Part shown: piece by piece, positions 1 to 8,214 of the stretch
Layout of the letters: every line of letters begins with the position of its first letter
Position numbering within the stretch: the stretch's first letter is position 1
NCBI GenBank assembly: GCA_031278215.1
Contig: JAITKV010000026.1
Location: 1-64,000, forward strand
Direction: 5' to 3'
Source of the DNA: Spirochaetaceae bacterium
GTDB taxonomy: Bacteria; Spirochaetota; Spirochaetia; Treponematales; Breznakiellaceae
Length of the DNA stretch: 64,000 nt
Notes under the pieces: model-generated
What the model saw: the letters and a program-made list of their open reading frames with translations, nothing else
Told to the model about the DNA's origin: nothing
The model's database searches: none
Made by a program: the position numbers and the translations under genes

Positions 1-2
1 GG

Positions 3-95
3 AAAGCCCTGTCTGCCAACGAGAAAATCAAACGGATAATCGAGAAATATGGACTCCGCGCCGTGAAAGGCATTATTTCACTTGTGATAAAATGA
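3..95 (+). CDS. C-terminal fragment of an unidentified protein (cut by window edge)
   Basis: Only the last 30 codons are inside the window. Frame 3 reads a basic, helical-looking tail (KALSANEKIKRIIEKYG...) and stops at TGA 93-95. The other two forward frames either stop early or read an improbable composition, so this is the most plausible frame. I do not recognise the family. A tandem AGAACAG repeat and a gene-free stretch follow directly, consistent with a real gene end. Confidence 0.45.
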   Translation, partial: KALSANEKIKRIIEKYGLRAVKGIISLVIK

Positions 96-97
96 TA

Positions 98-606
98 TCA
101 AAGAACAGAGAACAGAGAACAGAGAATAAAGGAAAGCGGATTTCTTACTTTGCTCTTTGTTATTTGTTAATTGTTCTTTGTCTTAGCGGGGTATGACCCG
201 GGACGTAACAGGCTGGTTTTTATGCTCCCCTCCTGCGTCCAGGGCTTTATAGGGCCATAGGGCCCCGCTGCCTCGATTACAGGGCCGCCGGCGGCCGGGG
301 AAAGTCCCGCCGCCGGCGGGCTTATGTATAAGAAGCCCGAAGACACAACCGCAAAGCTCTATAAGGATATAGTGGTTGTCCGCTTTTGCATTGATCCGGC
401 CTGCCCGGATTATGTAGATTAAGCGCCTGCAATATCTTTATAATAGGGAGTAACGGTTTCCGAACTATAGAACTCGCTTAATTCTAAGCCGCCCCTTGTT
501 CCTGTAATATACCGGTATAAAACACCTATGGTAAATAAAAGATGCTTATGGAGTAAAAAAGTTGTTTTCCCTTCTGTTTCGTAAAAGACCCCTCTGCAAC
601 AGGCCG
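98..606. other. Non-coding stretch with short tandem repeat and GC-rich palindromes
   Basis: No convincing gene is visible between the partial CDS and the DeoR-type gene. Near 100-125 a short AACAGAG unit is repeated about three times. A complementary-looking TTGTTCTTTG lies near 170-180, so the segment could fold. At 283-296 there is a 14-bp palindrome (GGCCGCCGGCGGCC), and a related CCCGCCG...CGGCGGG block lies at 306-320. Both could form one hairpin or terminator. I see no tRNA, riboswitch or recognisable ncRNA here. Confidence 0.4.
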
Positions 607-1377
607 CTAGGCCGCCATGTTGTTTTTTGCAGAAGAAACCTTGTGAACCCGCACGTTCCGGTTCTGTAAAAAGTGTTCTTTTGCGGGGGGAATTCTGTCA
701 TCGGTAAATACGGCGGTAACCTGGCTGGGCGTAAGCAGCCGTTCCCTGCCCTGGTGGAAGAATTTGTCCGAATCGGTAAGGACATACACCTCCCGGGCCT
801 GCCGGGCAATGCTTCGGGCGGTTTGGGTGCGCAGATGATCCTGGCCGGTGAAGCCGAATTTTTCGGTAAAGCCGTCGATTCCCACAAAGAATTTATCGGA
901 TAAAAAAATATTTGCCCATTTACCGGTCATGGCCCCGACCATAACCTGGGAACTGGCCTGGTATTCCCCTCCCAAAAGGATCAGATCCGCATAGGGGGCG
1001 TTGCGGATATGATTAGCAATGAAGGCCGAATTGGTAATAATTTTAACCCTTTTATGATTGGCTAATTCCTCTGCCAGCAGGGTACAGCAGGAACCGGATT
1101 CGATAAGGATCGTTTCTCCGTCTTCCACCGTTTGCGCGGCGGTTTTGGCTATTTTGCGCTTAATTTCGTAGTTAATCGCCATACGCTTGCTTACATCTTC
1201 CGAGGGTCCTAAAATCGCATACCCGTGTTCCCGCTTAATAAAGCCAAGATTGTCCAAATAATCCAGGTCTTTTCGAATGGTTACCTGGGAAACCGCCAGT
1301 TCTTCCGCCAGGGTATTAACTTTAACCTGGTTGTTTTCGGCAAGGATAATTAGGATTCTTTCTTGTCTTTCGGTCAT
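607..1377 (-). CDS. DeoR-family transcriptional regulator
   Basis: 256 aa, the usual DeoR-family length. Residues 1-57 form the N-terminal winged helix-turn-helix (TERQERILIIL; VSQVTIRKDLDYLDNLGFI). Residues about 75-235 form the DeoRC sugar-phosphate-sensing domain, with the family's conserved blocks ILIESGSCC (91-98), KIITNS (112-117), LLGGEY (134-139) and FVGIDGF (164-170). The ATG is preceded by AAGGAG at good spacing. Family members repress sugar or nucleoside genes and release DNA on binding a phosphorylated sugar. No sugar operon lies beside it; the divergent neighbour is an outer-membrane-like protein. The 20-bp imperfect inverted repeat in the shared upstream region may be its operator. 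The effector cannot be read from sequence. Confidence 0.9.
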   Translation of the reverse strand: MTERQERILIILAENNQVKVNTLAEELAVSQVTIRKDLDYLDNLGFIKREHGYAILGPSEDVSKRMAINYEIKRKIAKTAAQTVEDGETILIESGSCCTLLAEELANHKRVKIITNSAFIANHIRNAPYADLILLGGEYQASSQVMVGAMTGKWANIFLSDKFFVGIDGFTEKFGFTGQDHLRTQTARSIARQAREVYVLTDSDKFFHQGRERLLTPSQVTAVFTDDRIPPAKEHFLQNRNVRVHKVSSAKNNMAA

Positions 1378-1432
1378 GGGGGCTCCTTATTTTTAATTTA
1401 TCTGTATATAACATACTAAAATAATCATAAAA

Positions 1433-1452
1433 GGCAAGGAAATTTTCTTGCC
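1433..1452. promoter_or_regulatory. Inverted repeat in the deoR / OMP divergent region
   Basis: GGCAAGGAAATTTTCTTGCC is a 20-bp dyad with one mismatched pair. It lies between two divergently read genes and is followed by no T-run in either direction, so an operator is more likely than a terminator. It could bind the neighbouring DeoR-type protein; that is inference. Confidence 0.4.
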
Positions 1453-1488
1453 CCATGCGTATTTTTTGATGCGGAACATTCAAAATAC

Positions 1489-1517
1489 TTGTAAAATTTT
1501 TTATTCTGCGATAGAAT
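1489..1517 (+). promoter_or_regulatory. Sigma70-type promoter placing the transcript start at the ATG (possible leaderless mRNA)
   Basis: TTGTAA (1489-1494) and TAGAAT (1512-1517) are separated by exactly 17 nt. The ATG of the outer-membrane-like gene begins at 1524, where transcription would be expected to start. No Shine-Dalgarno sequence is present. A small dyad (ATTCT-N5-AGAAT) covers the -10 region. Confidence 0.5.
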
Positions 1518-1523
1518 AACGGT

Positions 1524-2306
1524 ATGATAAGAAAAAGTTTGTTTTTGGCGCTGTTTATAGGTTTGGGTTCCTTTCTTTTTGGACAGACCGGATCCGGTTT
1601 AAGCCTTGGCTTAGGTTTTCAGTACGGAACAGCCCGGATTTTTGATAAGGGCGACACGCTCCGGGAAATTTCCGAACCGGGGCTTCTGGTAAATTTTCGC
1701 TTTATACCCGGTTCACTGGGTCTTTTTGCCCGCCTGGGAATGCTTTTTCCTTCACAGGTTACCGAAGGCGGTTTGGAGCTTTCCCATGATGAATACGATT
1801 ATATTCTCTTTTTGAACGGCGCCGCGGGGCCCGCGTTTAGCGTTTCCTTGAATGATAGGTTTAGTTTTATCTTTGACCTGGGGCTTAGCATTAACGATCT
1901 GCTCTATGGGGGCTCTTATAAGTCGGATATTGACACCACCTGGAAAATCAAATTTAGCAATATGGGGCAGACATATATACAAAAGGGCGGGCGTGTATTT
2001 ACCGATGTAAAAATGAAAGAGATCTATAACGATATAGCCTTTGGCCTTATGGGCAACGCCGCGGTGCGTTTTAATTTTACCCGGAATGTGTATATGGAAC
2101 TGGGCGTGGCGGCAAGCTTTGACTTTTTACGCCTGCGATCCTATAAATTTGCGGCCGATTTTAGCGGCCAGGGCGCGGATTGGGCCGATGATTTTCCAAA
2201 CGGCAAAGTGGAGGATGACGAACTAATTCTGGAATCCGACAGCAATATTGGCGTCTTTAAACAGTTTACCGTTATTCCCAGCATAAGCGTGGGCTTTAGT
2301 TTTTAA
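1524..2306 (+). CDS. Putative outer-membrane beta-barrel protein
   Basis: 260 aa with a Sec signal peptide (basic MIRKS, hydrophobic stretch, likely cut after LFG near residue 20). The mature part alternates polar and hydrophobic residues in short strands rich in G, F and Y, and the last residue is F (SVGFSF), as in many beta-barrels recognised by BamA. No specific family motif is recognised. It is read divergently from the DeoR-type regulator and its last 4 nt overlap the convergent DUF1361 gene. It is probably surface-exposed; porin, adhesin or structural roles are all possible. Confidence 0.65.
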   Translation: MIRKSLFLALFIGLGSFLFGQTGSGLSLGLGFQYGTARIFDKGDTLREISEPGLLVNFRFIPGSLGLFARLGMLFPSQVTEGGLELSHDEYDYILFLNGAAGPAFSVSLNDRFSFIFDLGLSINDLLYGGSYKSDIDTTWKIKFSNMGQTYIQKGGRVFTDVKMKEIYNDIAFGLMGNAAVRFNFTRNVYMELGVAASFDFLRLRSYKFAADFSGQGADWADDFPNGKVEDDELILESDSNIGVFKQFTVIPSISVGFSF

Positions 2307-2965
2307 CTGCGCCGCTTTACCAGCCTAAAAGACCAGTACAAAATATTAAGAAAACTCCCCATAAAAAGGGTTACTCCCCAGGTGGTTTGGTGTTCAAAGG
2401 GGTTTACAAAGCGGTCGCCAATGTCGGTAAGAACCTCGGAGGTTCTGGTAAACAGATCCCAGGTATTCCACCGCAGGTAACGTCCCATGTAGATGCCAAA
2501 GCTGCCCACGAAAAGCAGGACCGTGGAAAGGCCCGTAACCAGGGGCTGAGGCAGTTTTTGCTTGAGGATCCGTTCTATATCCCAGAGGCTTAAAAAACCA
2601 AAGAGCAGCCCCGTCCATGCATAAGAAAGGATCATCAAGGTATCGTACCAAACCGGCATATTTTTAATCACCCGAAGATGAAACAGATCGGTAATAATGT
2701 AAGGGGCGTTAGGAAAAAAGAGGAGCCAAAAGACAAGAAACACCAAAACCCCCAATATGGATTTTTGAATTCGGGGCCGGATAAAAGACAGGCTGGTTAG
2801 GGCCCAGGGAACAAAGGCCAAAAAGAGGTTCCAGTTAAGAAAGAAAAATCCCCAGGTTCCTGAATACAAACGGCGGAACAAAGAAACAAAAAAACAAAAC
2901 AACGAAAGCAGGATCATAAAGGCCGTTTCGTCAAGCCGGCCGGATTCTTTTAGCCACTTAATCAC
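2303..2965 (-). CDS. DUF1361 family membrane protein
   Basis: 220 aa with about six hydrophobic segments. The motif FFPNAPYIITDLFHL (near 105-120) is the signature of the DUF1361 family, whose function is unknown. The start is GTG at 2965, with GGAAGG seven nt upstream. It lies 11 nt downstream of rlmB on the same strand, so the two may be co-transcribed. Its stop overlaps the stop of the convergent OMP-like gene by 4 nt. Confidence 0.8.
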   Translation of the reverse strand: MIKWLKESGRLDETAFMILLSLFCFFVSLFRRLYSGTWGFFFLNWNLFLAFVPWALTSLSFIRPRIQKSILGVLVFLVFWLLFFPNAPYIITDLFHLRVIKNMPVWYDTLMILSYAWTGLLFGFLSLWDIERILKQKLPQPLVTGLSTVLLFVGSFGIYMGRYLRWNTWDLFTRTSEVLTDIGDRFVNPFEHQTTWGVTLFMGSFLNILYWSFRLVKRRS

Positions 2966-2976
2966 AGTGTACCTTC

Positions 2977-3702
2977 CTAATGGTGTTTTTTCCGGCGCTG
3001 CCGGGATACTTCGTATAAAAGTATTCCCGCCGCCACCGATACATTAAGGGAGTCGATGCGGCCCTGGCAGGGTATGGCGGCTATGCCGTCGCAGTGTTCC
3101 CGCAGCAGCTTTGACAAGCCCGCTTCGCCCCCCATGACCAGGGCAATACGGCCGCGTAGATCTATCTCCGCGGCATTTTTGCCGGCCATGTGGGCGCCGT
3201 AAATCCAGAATCCCCCTTCCTTAAGAAGTTCCATGGCCCGGACCAGGTTTGTCTCTTCGGCATGCGGCACCCAGGCGCTGGCCCCGGAAGAAGTACGGGC
3301 GATTATGGGGGCATTTTTTGCATTCCGCCGGCGCCGGCTTACCACCAGGTCTACGCCAAATTGATCGCAGCAGCGCAGTATGGCGCCGTAATTGTGGGGA
3401 TCCGTAATTTCGTCCAGAACCAGAACCAGGACGTTCCGGCGCTCCCCCAAACCGGCTAAAAATTCCGTCAGGGTCGTGGCGGCGGTTTCCTGTTCCGGCA
3501 CTTCCAGTACAACGCCCCGGTGATCCGGCGCCAGCCGGTCCAGGCTGGCGGTTCCTACCCGGTCTACCCGGATCTTGCAGGCCAGGGCTAGTTCCACCAG
3601 TTCCCGGGCCCGGGGGCCGGGTTTAGACGCCAGCAAGGGTCCGCAGGGCGCCCCGGATCTGATCTTTTCTTCTATGGCGTGAAATCCCGATAAACAACCC
3701 AT
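2977..3702 (-). CDS. rlmB: 23S rRNA 2'-O-methyltransferase of the TrmH/SpoU (RlmB) type
   Basis: 241 aa SPOUT-class enzyme. An N-terminal substrate-binding region (1-75) precedes the knotted methyltransferase domain. All three SpoU motifs are present: motif 1 DEITDPHNYGAILRCCDQFG (97-116, with the catalytic Asn/Arg), motif 2 ALVMGGEAGLS (187-197) and motif 3 IPCQGRIDSLNVSVAAGILL (210-229). The family transfers methyl from S-adenosylmethionine to a ribose 2'-OH; RlmB modifies G2251 of 23S rRNA in E. coli. The exact target here is inferred from overall length and similarity. It lies downstream of the MoxR-DUF58 run and upstream of DUF1361. Confidence 0.88.
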   Translation of the reverse strand: MGCLSGFHAIEEKIRSGAPCGPLLASKPGPRARELVELALACKIRVDRVGTASLDRLAPDHRGVVLEVPEQETAATTLTEFLAGLGERRNVLVLVLDEITDPHNYGAILRCCDQFGVDLVVSRRRRNAKNAPIIARTSSGASAWVPHAEETNLVRAMELLKEGGFWIYGAHMAGKNAAEIDLRGRIALVMGGEAGLSKLLREHCDGIAAIPCQGRIDSLNVSVAAGILLYEVSRQRRKKHH

Positions 3703-3776
3703 GATATTCCACGGGAATTTTATAATATCTTCCGGTTCCTGTCCATGCGAATTGTCCGCGGTTTTGAAGATCCCGC

Positions 3777-4580
3777 CTATTGCCGCCAGGGAAATAAAAA
3801 GTCCCGCCAGCTTCGGCGGCCTGTTTTTTCCCGTTCTTCCGCCAAAAGTTCCTTCCAGGGCACGGGGTCCCTTCGGAGTTTCACACCGCGGAGTTTTACA
3901 CCGCGGGGTTTTCGGCCGCTGTTTTCCCCGGCCCGCGGGAAATTGGGAGCGTCGTATTTTAGAATTCTAAGTCTAAGGCCCTCGTCCAAGAAAAGCAGGG
4001 ACCATCCGGGACAGGGGATGATCAATACCGTAAAGATTAGATTTACCAGTAAAGAAAAGATACAAAACCCCGTATTATCAAAAAAAAGAATAAAACATTT
4101 TTTTAAGCATATAAGGGGGCGCTTTCCAAGCCGCCGGTATACCGCCGGGTAAAACTGCAGGGTTCCCAAAAAGAAAAGGCATATCCAGCAGCAAAAAAAG
4201 GCCGCGGCGGTTCCAAAGACCGTGCCAAAGCGCAGGTACACCGGTATGGTAAAACGGATAATGACAAAAATCACAAGGGCTAAAAAAAAGAGCGCCGTTC
4301 CGGGAACAAGGGAAGATGTAAGGTTTTTTACAAAATCCCCCAGGCTTAGGGTACGGTAATTGGACACCGGTTCTAGGGCCGCAGAGGCCGCGCAAAGGTA
4401 TACAAAAAGCCAGAATACCAGGAGGCAGAAAACCAGCAGCCCCGGAAGGGTTCCGCCAATAAGCGGCGGCAGAACAAAAACCAGGGAAAGGGAAACTAAA
4501 AATCCCAGGTTAAGCGCCATGATCCTAAAAAGGTTGTCCCACAGATCGTAAAAAAATTTTTGCAGTAAAAATCCGGTCAT
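3777..4580 (-). CDS. Multi-pass membrane protein at the end of the MoxR operon
   Basis: 267 aa with five or six strongly hydrophobic segments between residues 20 and 205 and a basic cytoplasmic tail. The N-terminus (FFYDLWDNLFRIMALNLGF) resembles the DUF624/YesL-type membrane family, but I am not certain. The C-terminal tail carries a short direct repeat (GVKLRGVKLR) encoded by two near-identical CACCGCGG-containing units. The gene starts 6 nt after the DUF58 gene and probably belongs to its operon. Function unknown. Confidence 0.65.
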   Translation of the reverse strand: MTGFLLQKFFYDLWDNLFRIMALNLGFLVSLSLVFVLPPLIGGTLPGLLVFCLLVFWLFVYLCAASAALEPVSNYRTLSLGDFVKNLTSSLVPGTALFFLALVIFVIIRFTIPVYLRFGTVFGTAAAFFCCWICLFFLGTLQFYPAVYRRLGKRPLICLKKCFILFFDNTGFCIFSLLVNLIFTVLIIPCPGWSLLFLDEGLRLRILKYDAPNFPRAGENSGRKPRGVKLRGVKLRRDPVPWKELLAEEREKTGRRSWRDFLFPWRQ

Positions 4581-4586
4581 ATATGC

Positions 4587-5945
4587 CTACAGCAGTCCGC
4601 TCCGTTTAACTTTTAGATAGTACCGGATAAGGGTAGAATTAAGTTCCGAAGGAAGACATTCCAGGGTTAAAAGTCCCGAATGTTCCCATACCTTATAGAG
4701 TTTCCGCCGGGCCTCCAGGTAGGCAAATGCCGCCGCGGTTTCCAGGGCCTCTTCTTCGTTTGAAGGGATCCGCCGGGCAATGGATTCGGCCTCCGGCTCC
4801 CGAAGGCTTACCAGGAGCAGAAGGTGCCGGTCCCGGATGTGACGGATTATCCAGGAAAGGGATTCCCCGTCTTCTTCCCTAAAGTTGCTGATCATAATAA
4901 TAAAGGTCCGCCGCTTAAGCCGTTTTAGGGCGCCCTCCAGGGCAGAAAAAAGAGAAGAGGGGGCGGAGGCGCTCTTTACATCGTATAGGTTTTGCATCAA
5001 CGGCGAAAGGCTTCGTATGCCCTTGCGGGGGGGAAACCAGCGTTCTTCGGCGCCAAAGCAAGCCAGGGCTACCCCGTCGCCGTACTTTAACGCCGCCCAG
5101 GAAAGGACCAGGGCCGCTTCCAGGGCGCTGTCGAACTGGGTGCGGCGGATTATTTTTTCATCCCCCGACGCGCCCCCGCGGGGGAGAGCTTCTTCCTGAC
5201 GGTGCAGGCGGTACCCCGAATCCAGCAGTAACAGGATCTGTTGATCCTGTTCTTCCTGGTATTCCCGTACAATTACCTTGCGCCGCCTTCCGGTGGCCCG
5301 CCAGTCTATGGCTTTAATCGAGTCTCCCCTTTGATATTCCCGAAGGCTCATAAACTCCATGCCCTGACCCCGTTTTCGTATATTTTTTTGTCCCGTCTGT
5401 TCTAAAATGCTCCGCAAATCGCCGACATTCTTCGCCAGCGTTTTGAAATTCGGGAAGGTCCTGCCCCGGCTTATGCAGGGATGGTGCACCTTAAGCCGCC
5501 AACAACCCAGGGGGGACCGGAAAAGAAGCTGGACTTCGGGGAATTCCCAATTACCCCGTTCCAGGGGAAGGACCGTATAGGTAAAGAGGACCTCGCCGTT
5601 TTTTTCTGGCAGTTGCCGGAGCCTTACCGGAAAGGCGGAAACTTCCATGCTGTCGGGGTAGATGTCAAAAAGGCTTGCCCCAAAGGGCAGGAACGCGCCC
5701 CCGGAAGCCCTGCGCAGGGTAAGGGTAACCGCGGCTTTTTCTCCCAGGGCAAGGACGCTGGGTATAAACCGTTCGGCCCTAAGCCGGTTAGTTGCGAGGA
5801 GGAGAAAAAAATCAACGGTAACGAACGGCAGCATTCCCAGGCCGGCGGCGATCCACACAAAAAAGACGGTGTTGGAAAAAAAAGCCGCCATCCCCAAAAA
5901 AAGCCAAAGCAGGGCCGCTATAAAAAGAACCGGGCCGGGTTTCAT
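4587..5945 (-). CDS. DUF58 domain protein, partner of the MoxR ATPase
   Basis: 452 aa. Two N-terminal transmembrane helices (about 5-24 and 27-50) anchor a cytoplasmic domain. The DUF58 signature MEFMSLREYQRGDSIKAIDW lies near 195-215 and is followed by RATGRRRKVIVREYQEE. A vWA-like fold follows, with LLLLDSGYRL in the place of a MIDAS motif; the canonical DxSxS is not intact. DUF58 genes are nearly always paired with MoxR ATPases, and here the two overlap by 4 nt (ATGA). The protein is probably a membrane-bound client or effector of MoxR; the actual substrate is unknown. Confidence 0.88.
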   Translation of the reverse strand: MKPGPVLFIAALLWLFLGMAAFFSNTVFFVWIAAGLGMLPFVTVDFFLLLATNRLRAERFIPSVLALGEKAAVTLTLRRASGGAFLPFGASLFDIYPDSMEVSAFPVRLRQLPEKNGEVLFTYTVLPLERGNWEFPEVQLLFRSPLGCWRLKVHHPCISRGRTFPNFKTLAKNVGDLRSILEQTGQKNIRKRGQGMEFMSLREYQRGDSIKAIDWRATGRRRKVIVREYQEEQDQQILLLLDSGYRLHRQEEALPRGGASGDEKIIRRTQFDSALEAALVLSWAALKYGDGVALACFGAEERWFPPRKGIRSLSPLMQNLYDVKSASAPSSLFSALEGALKRLKRRTFIIMISNFREEDGESLSWIIRHIRDRHLLLLVSLREPEAESIARRIPSNEEEALETAAAFAYLEARRKLYKVWEHSGLLTLECLPSELNSTLIRYYLKVKRSGLL

Positions 5946-6913
5946 GTGCGGGGCGCCTCGATGGTAGAAATAATTTGCTCTACTATGCGGTTTTCCGTAA
6001 GCCCTTCCAGTTCCCCTTCGGCAGAAAGGCTAAGACGGTGGGCAAGGACCGGCGCCGCCAGGGTTTTAACATCGTCGGGAATGATAAAATCCCGGCCCGC
6101 CAGCAGGGCCCTGGCCCTGGCGCAGCGTATCAGGGAAAGACTGCCCCGGGGGCCGGCGCCGCATTCCAGGGCGGGCTTTGACCGGGTGGCCCGGCAAATC
6201 CGCACCGCGTAATCGATTACCGTCCCGTCGCAGCGAAGGGACGAAACCATATCCTGCAGGGCTTCAAAATCGCCGGGGCTCATTACAGTTTTTACATCTT
6301 CCACCGAAAGCCGGGCGCCGCTTCCGCCGGCCAATACCCGGCTAACCATGTCTTTTTCTTCTTCTTCCGGGGGATAATTAATAAGGGCCTTGATTAAAAA
6401 GCGGTCCTTTTGGGCGTCCGGCAGGGGGTAGGTTCCTTCGTGTTCAAAAGGATTTTCTGTGGCCAGCACCATAAAGGGCCTGGGCAGTTCGTGACTTACC
6501 CCGTCCAGGCTTACCTGGAATTCCTGCATGGCTTCAAAAAGGCTGGCCTGGGTCTTGGCGGGGGCGCGGTTAATTTCGTCGGCAATAAGCAGATGGGTAA
6601 AGACGGGCCCCTTTTTGGCAATAAAAGTACCCCCGGCGGCATCGAGGATTACCGAGCCGGTAATGTCGCTGGGCATTAGATCCGGGGTAAACTGCACCCG
6701 CCGGGAATTTCCCCCTATGGCCTGCGCCGCGGCCCTAACCAGCAGGGTTTTGCCCAGGCCGGGGGCGCCCTCTACCAGTATATGTCCTCCGGCAAGCAGC
6801 GTAATAAGCAACTGGTTAACCAGTTCTTCCTGACCTATAAAAGCCTTGGCGATTTCTTTTTTTACCATTTCCAGCGTCTCGGCGGCGGATTCGATGGTGT
6901 ATTCTTTCTTCAT
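5942..6913 (-). CDS. MoxR-family AAA+ ATPase
   Basis: 323 aa, typical MoxR size. It has Walker A GAPGLGKT (49-56), Walker B LLIADEINRAPAK (108-120), and the MoxR-specific ATENPFEHEGTYPLPDAQKD segment (151-170) with the sensor and arginine-finger region behind it. MoxR proteins act as chaperone-like ATPases that assemble or activate partner proteins, often with vWA domains. The start has GGAGAG upstream. It overlaps DUF58 by 4 nt downstream; a 182-nt gap separates it from the DUF4350 gene upstream, leaving room for a second promoter. Confidence 0.93.
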   Translation of the reverse strand: MKKEYTIESAAETLEMVKKEIAKAFIGQEELVNQLLITLLAGGHILVEGAPGLGKTLLVRAAAQAIGGNSRRVQFTPDLMPSDITGSVILDAAGGTFIAKKGPVFTHLLIADEINRAPAKTQASLFEAMQEFQVSLDGVSHELPRPFMVLATENPFEHEGTYPLPDAQKDRFLIKALINYPPEEEEKDMVSRVLAGGSGARLSVEDVKTVMSPGDFEALQDMVSSLRCDGTVIDYAVRICRATRSKPALECGAGPRGSLSLIRCARARALLAGRDFIIPDDVKTLAAPVLAHRLSLSAEGELEGLTENRIVEQIISTIEAPRT

Positions 6914-7095
6914 GGTCTCTCCGGGTCTCTTTGTATTTAGGTCTTTCCATTTTACCCATACCGGGAAAGTTTCGAAAACCCCGATGGGTTTTAGGCGCGA
7001 TGCGCAACAAACTGCTAGGGTATTTTACCTCCGGGGCCCAATGGAAGCAACTCGGCGGGTACGCCGGTTTATACACCATCGGCAACTCCCGGCAT
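6914..7095. other. 182-nt gap inside the MoxR operon
   Basis: The gap separates moxR from the upstream DUF4350 gene. Six-frame ORFs crossing it are short and of unlikely composition. It may hold an internal promoter for moxR-DUF58, but I cannot point to clear -35/-10 boxes. No strong terminator hairpin is visible. Confidence 0.3.
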
Positions 7096-8214
7096 TCATA
7101 GAATGTCCGGGAATAGTTCCCTGATAATTTCTTTTTGTTCCCGTAAAAAATCCCTGCCATGGCGCCGGTTTACGCGATTTTTCGAAATTCCTTCTTTTTC
7201 CGGTCCGGTAATGCTTTGGCCGGCCATGGAAGCGGCGGTATCAGGCTCGTTCCCCAAGATCCGCCGGTGCTGTTGCAGGGCCTGCCGGTAGATTTCCAGG
7301 TACCTGTCCACGGCCCGGTATTTTTTAAGGAACCGCCCCTCCGCAAGAAACCGTTCCCGCAGGGCTTTACCGGGCAGTTCCGGCACGGGCTTGCTGCGGC
7401 CAAAGAGGGGAATTACCATCCAAAAACCAATAAAAACCAGAAGCCCCGCGGCAATAAAAAGCGCCGCCGGATTGCCCCGGGTAAAAAGCCTTCCAAAAAA
7501 AGGATTATCCTGGAGTAAATTTTGGTATGGTTTTTGGATAAAAAGGACGCCTCCGGTTTTTCCGGGATTAAGAAGAAGGTCCCAGGCAAGATCGGCGTTA
7601 TCCTTAAGAAAGGAGGAATTAAGAAAGTAGGCGTTGCCGGTTACGGTTAGGCGTCCTTTTCCGATATACAGGCTGACCAGCCGTATGCCGCCGGAGCGCC
7701 ACAACACCGCGATGCGTTCTACCGGAGGGGGCTTTTCCGTAATGCGGTAGCCCCGGGCGGCGTCCAGTAGGAATGCGGCGTCCTCCGCATCCTGGTTTGA
7801 AAGGGTTTCGCCGTTAACAAGCCCCAGGGTTTCAAGATACCCCTCAAGTTCTTCTTCCGGGGTATCTTCCGGATAATCCTGGGAAATAACAAGGAAGCCG
7901 CCCTGGGCAATCCACCGGGTAAGACCCTCCCCCGCGCCGGACCAGTCGAAGCGGGAAGCCTGGATAAAAACCGTTTGTTCGGCGCCCTTAAGAATATCCT
8001 GAATATTTCCCTGTTCTTTTTTCCGGTACCCTATGCCGGTGGAATCCAGCCACCGCTCCAGGGCCAGCAGCGGATTTGTTTCCGCTTCTGCGGAAGGTTC
8101 CACCCACTGTGGGGCCGGACGCCATTCCAATTGGGTTACGTAGAAGATAATCGCCAGGGCCGTAATGGCCAGGATAAAGAGAAAAATAACGGCATAAAAA
8201 GACTTTTGATTCAC
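7096..8214 (-). CDS. DUF4350 domain membrane protein
   Basis: 372 aa. An N-terminal helix (7-27), an extracytoplasmic domain, and a second helix near 252-272 (LFIAAGLLVFIGFWMVIPLF) give the DUF4350 layout, with the conserved NPLLALERWLDSTGI start of the domain near 48-62. The family resembles a glutamine-amidotransferase-like fold without clear catalysis. The C-terminal cytoplasmic tail carries a helical region. It overlaps the DUF4129-type gene by 4 nt, so it is translationally coupled. Family genes co-occur with MoxR/DUF58 and DUF4129 in several phyla; function unknown. Confidence 0.78.
   Translation of the reverse strand: MNQKSFYAVIFLFILAITALAIIFYVTQLEWRPAPQWVEPSAEAETNPLLALERWLDSTGIGYRKKEQGNIQDILKGAEQTVFIQASRFDWSGAGEGLTRWIAQGGFLVISQDYPEDTPEEELEGYLETLGLVNGETLSNQDAEDAAFLLDAARGYRITEKPPPVERIAVLWRSGGIRLVSLYIGKGRLTVTGNAYFLNSSFLKDNADLAWDLLLNPGKTGGVLFIQKPYQNLLQDNPFFGRLFTRGNPAALFIAAGLLVFIGFWMVIPLFGRSKPVPELPGKALRERFLAEGRFLKKYRAVDRYLEIYRQALQQHRRILGNEPDTAASMAGQSITGPEKEGISKNRVNRRHGRDFLREQKEIIRELFPDIL

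Noticed and set aside
6816-7160. 114-aa ORF over the gap upstream of moxR
   Set aside because: It runs into moxR in the wrong frame, has no ribosome site and no recognisable sequence pattern.
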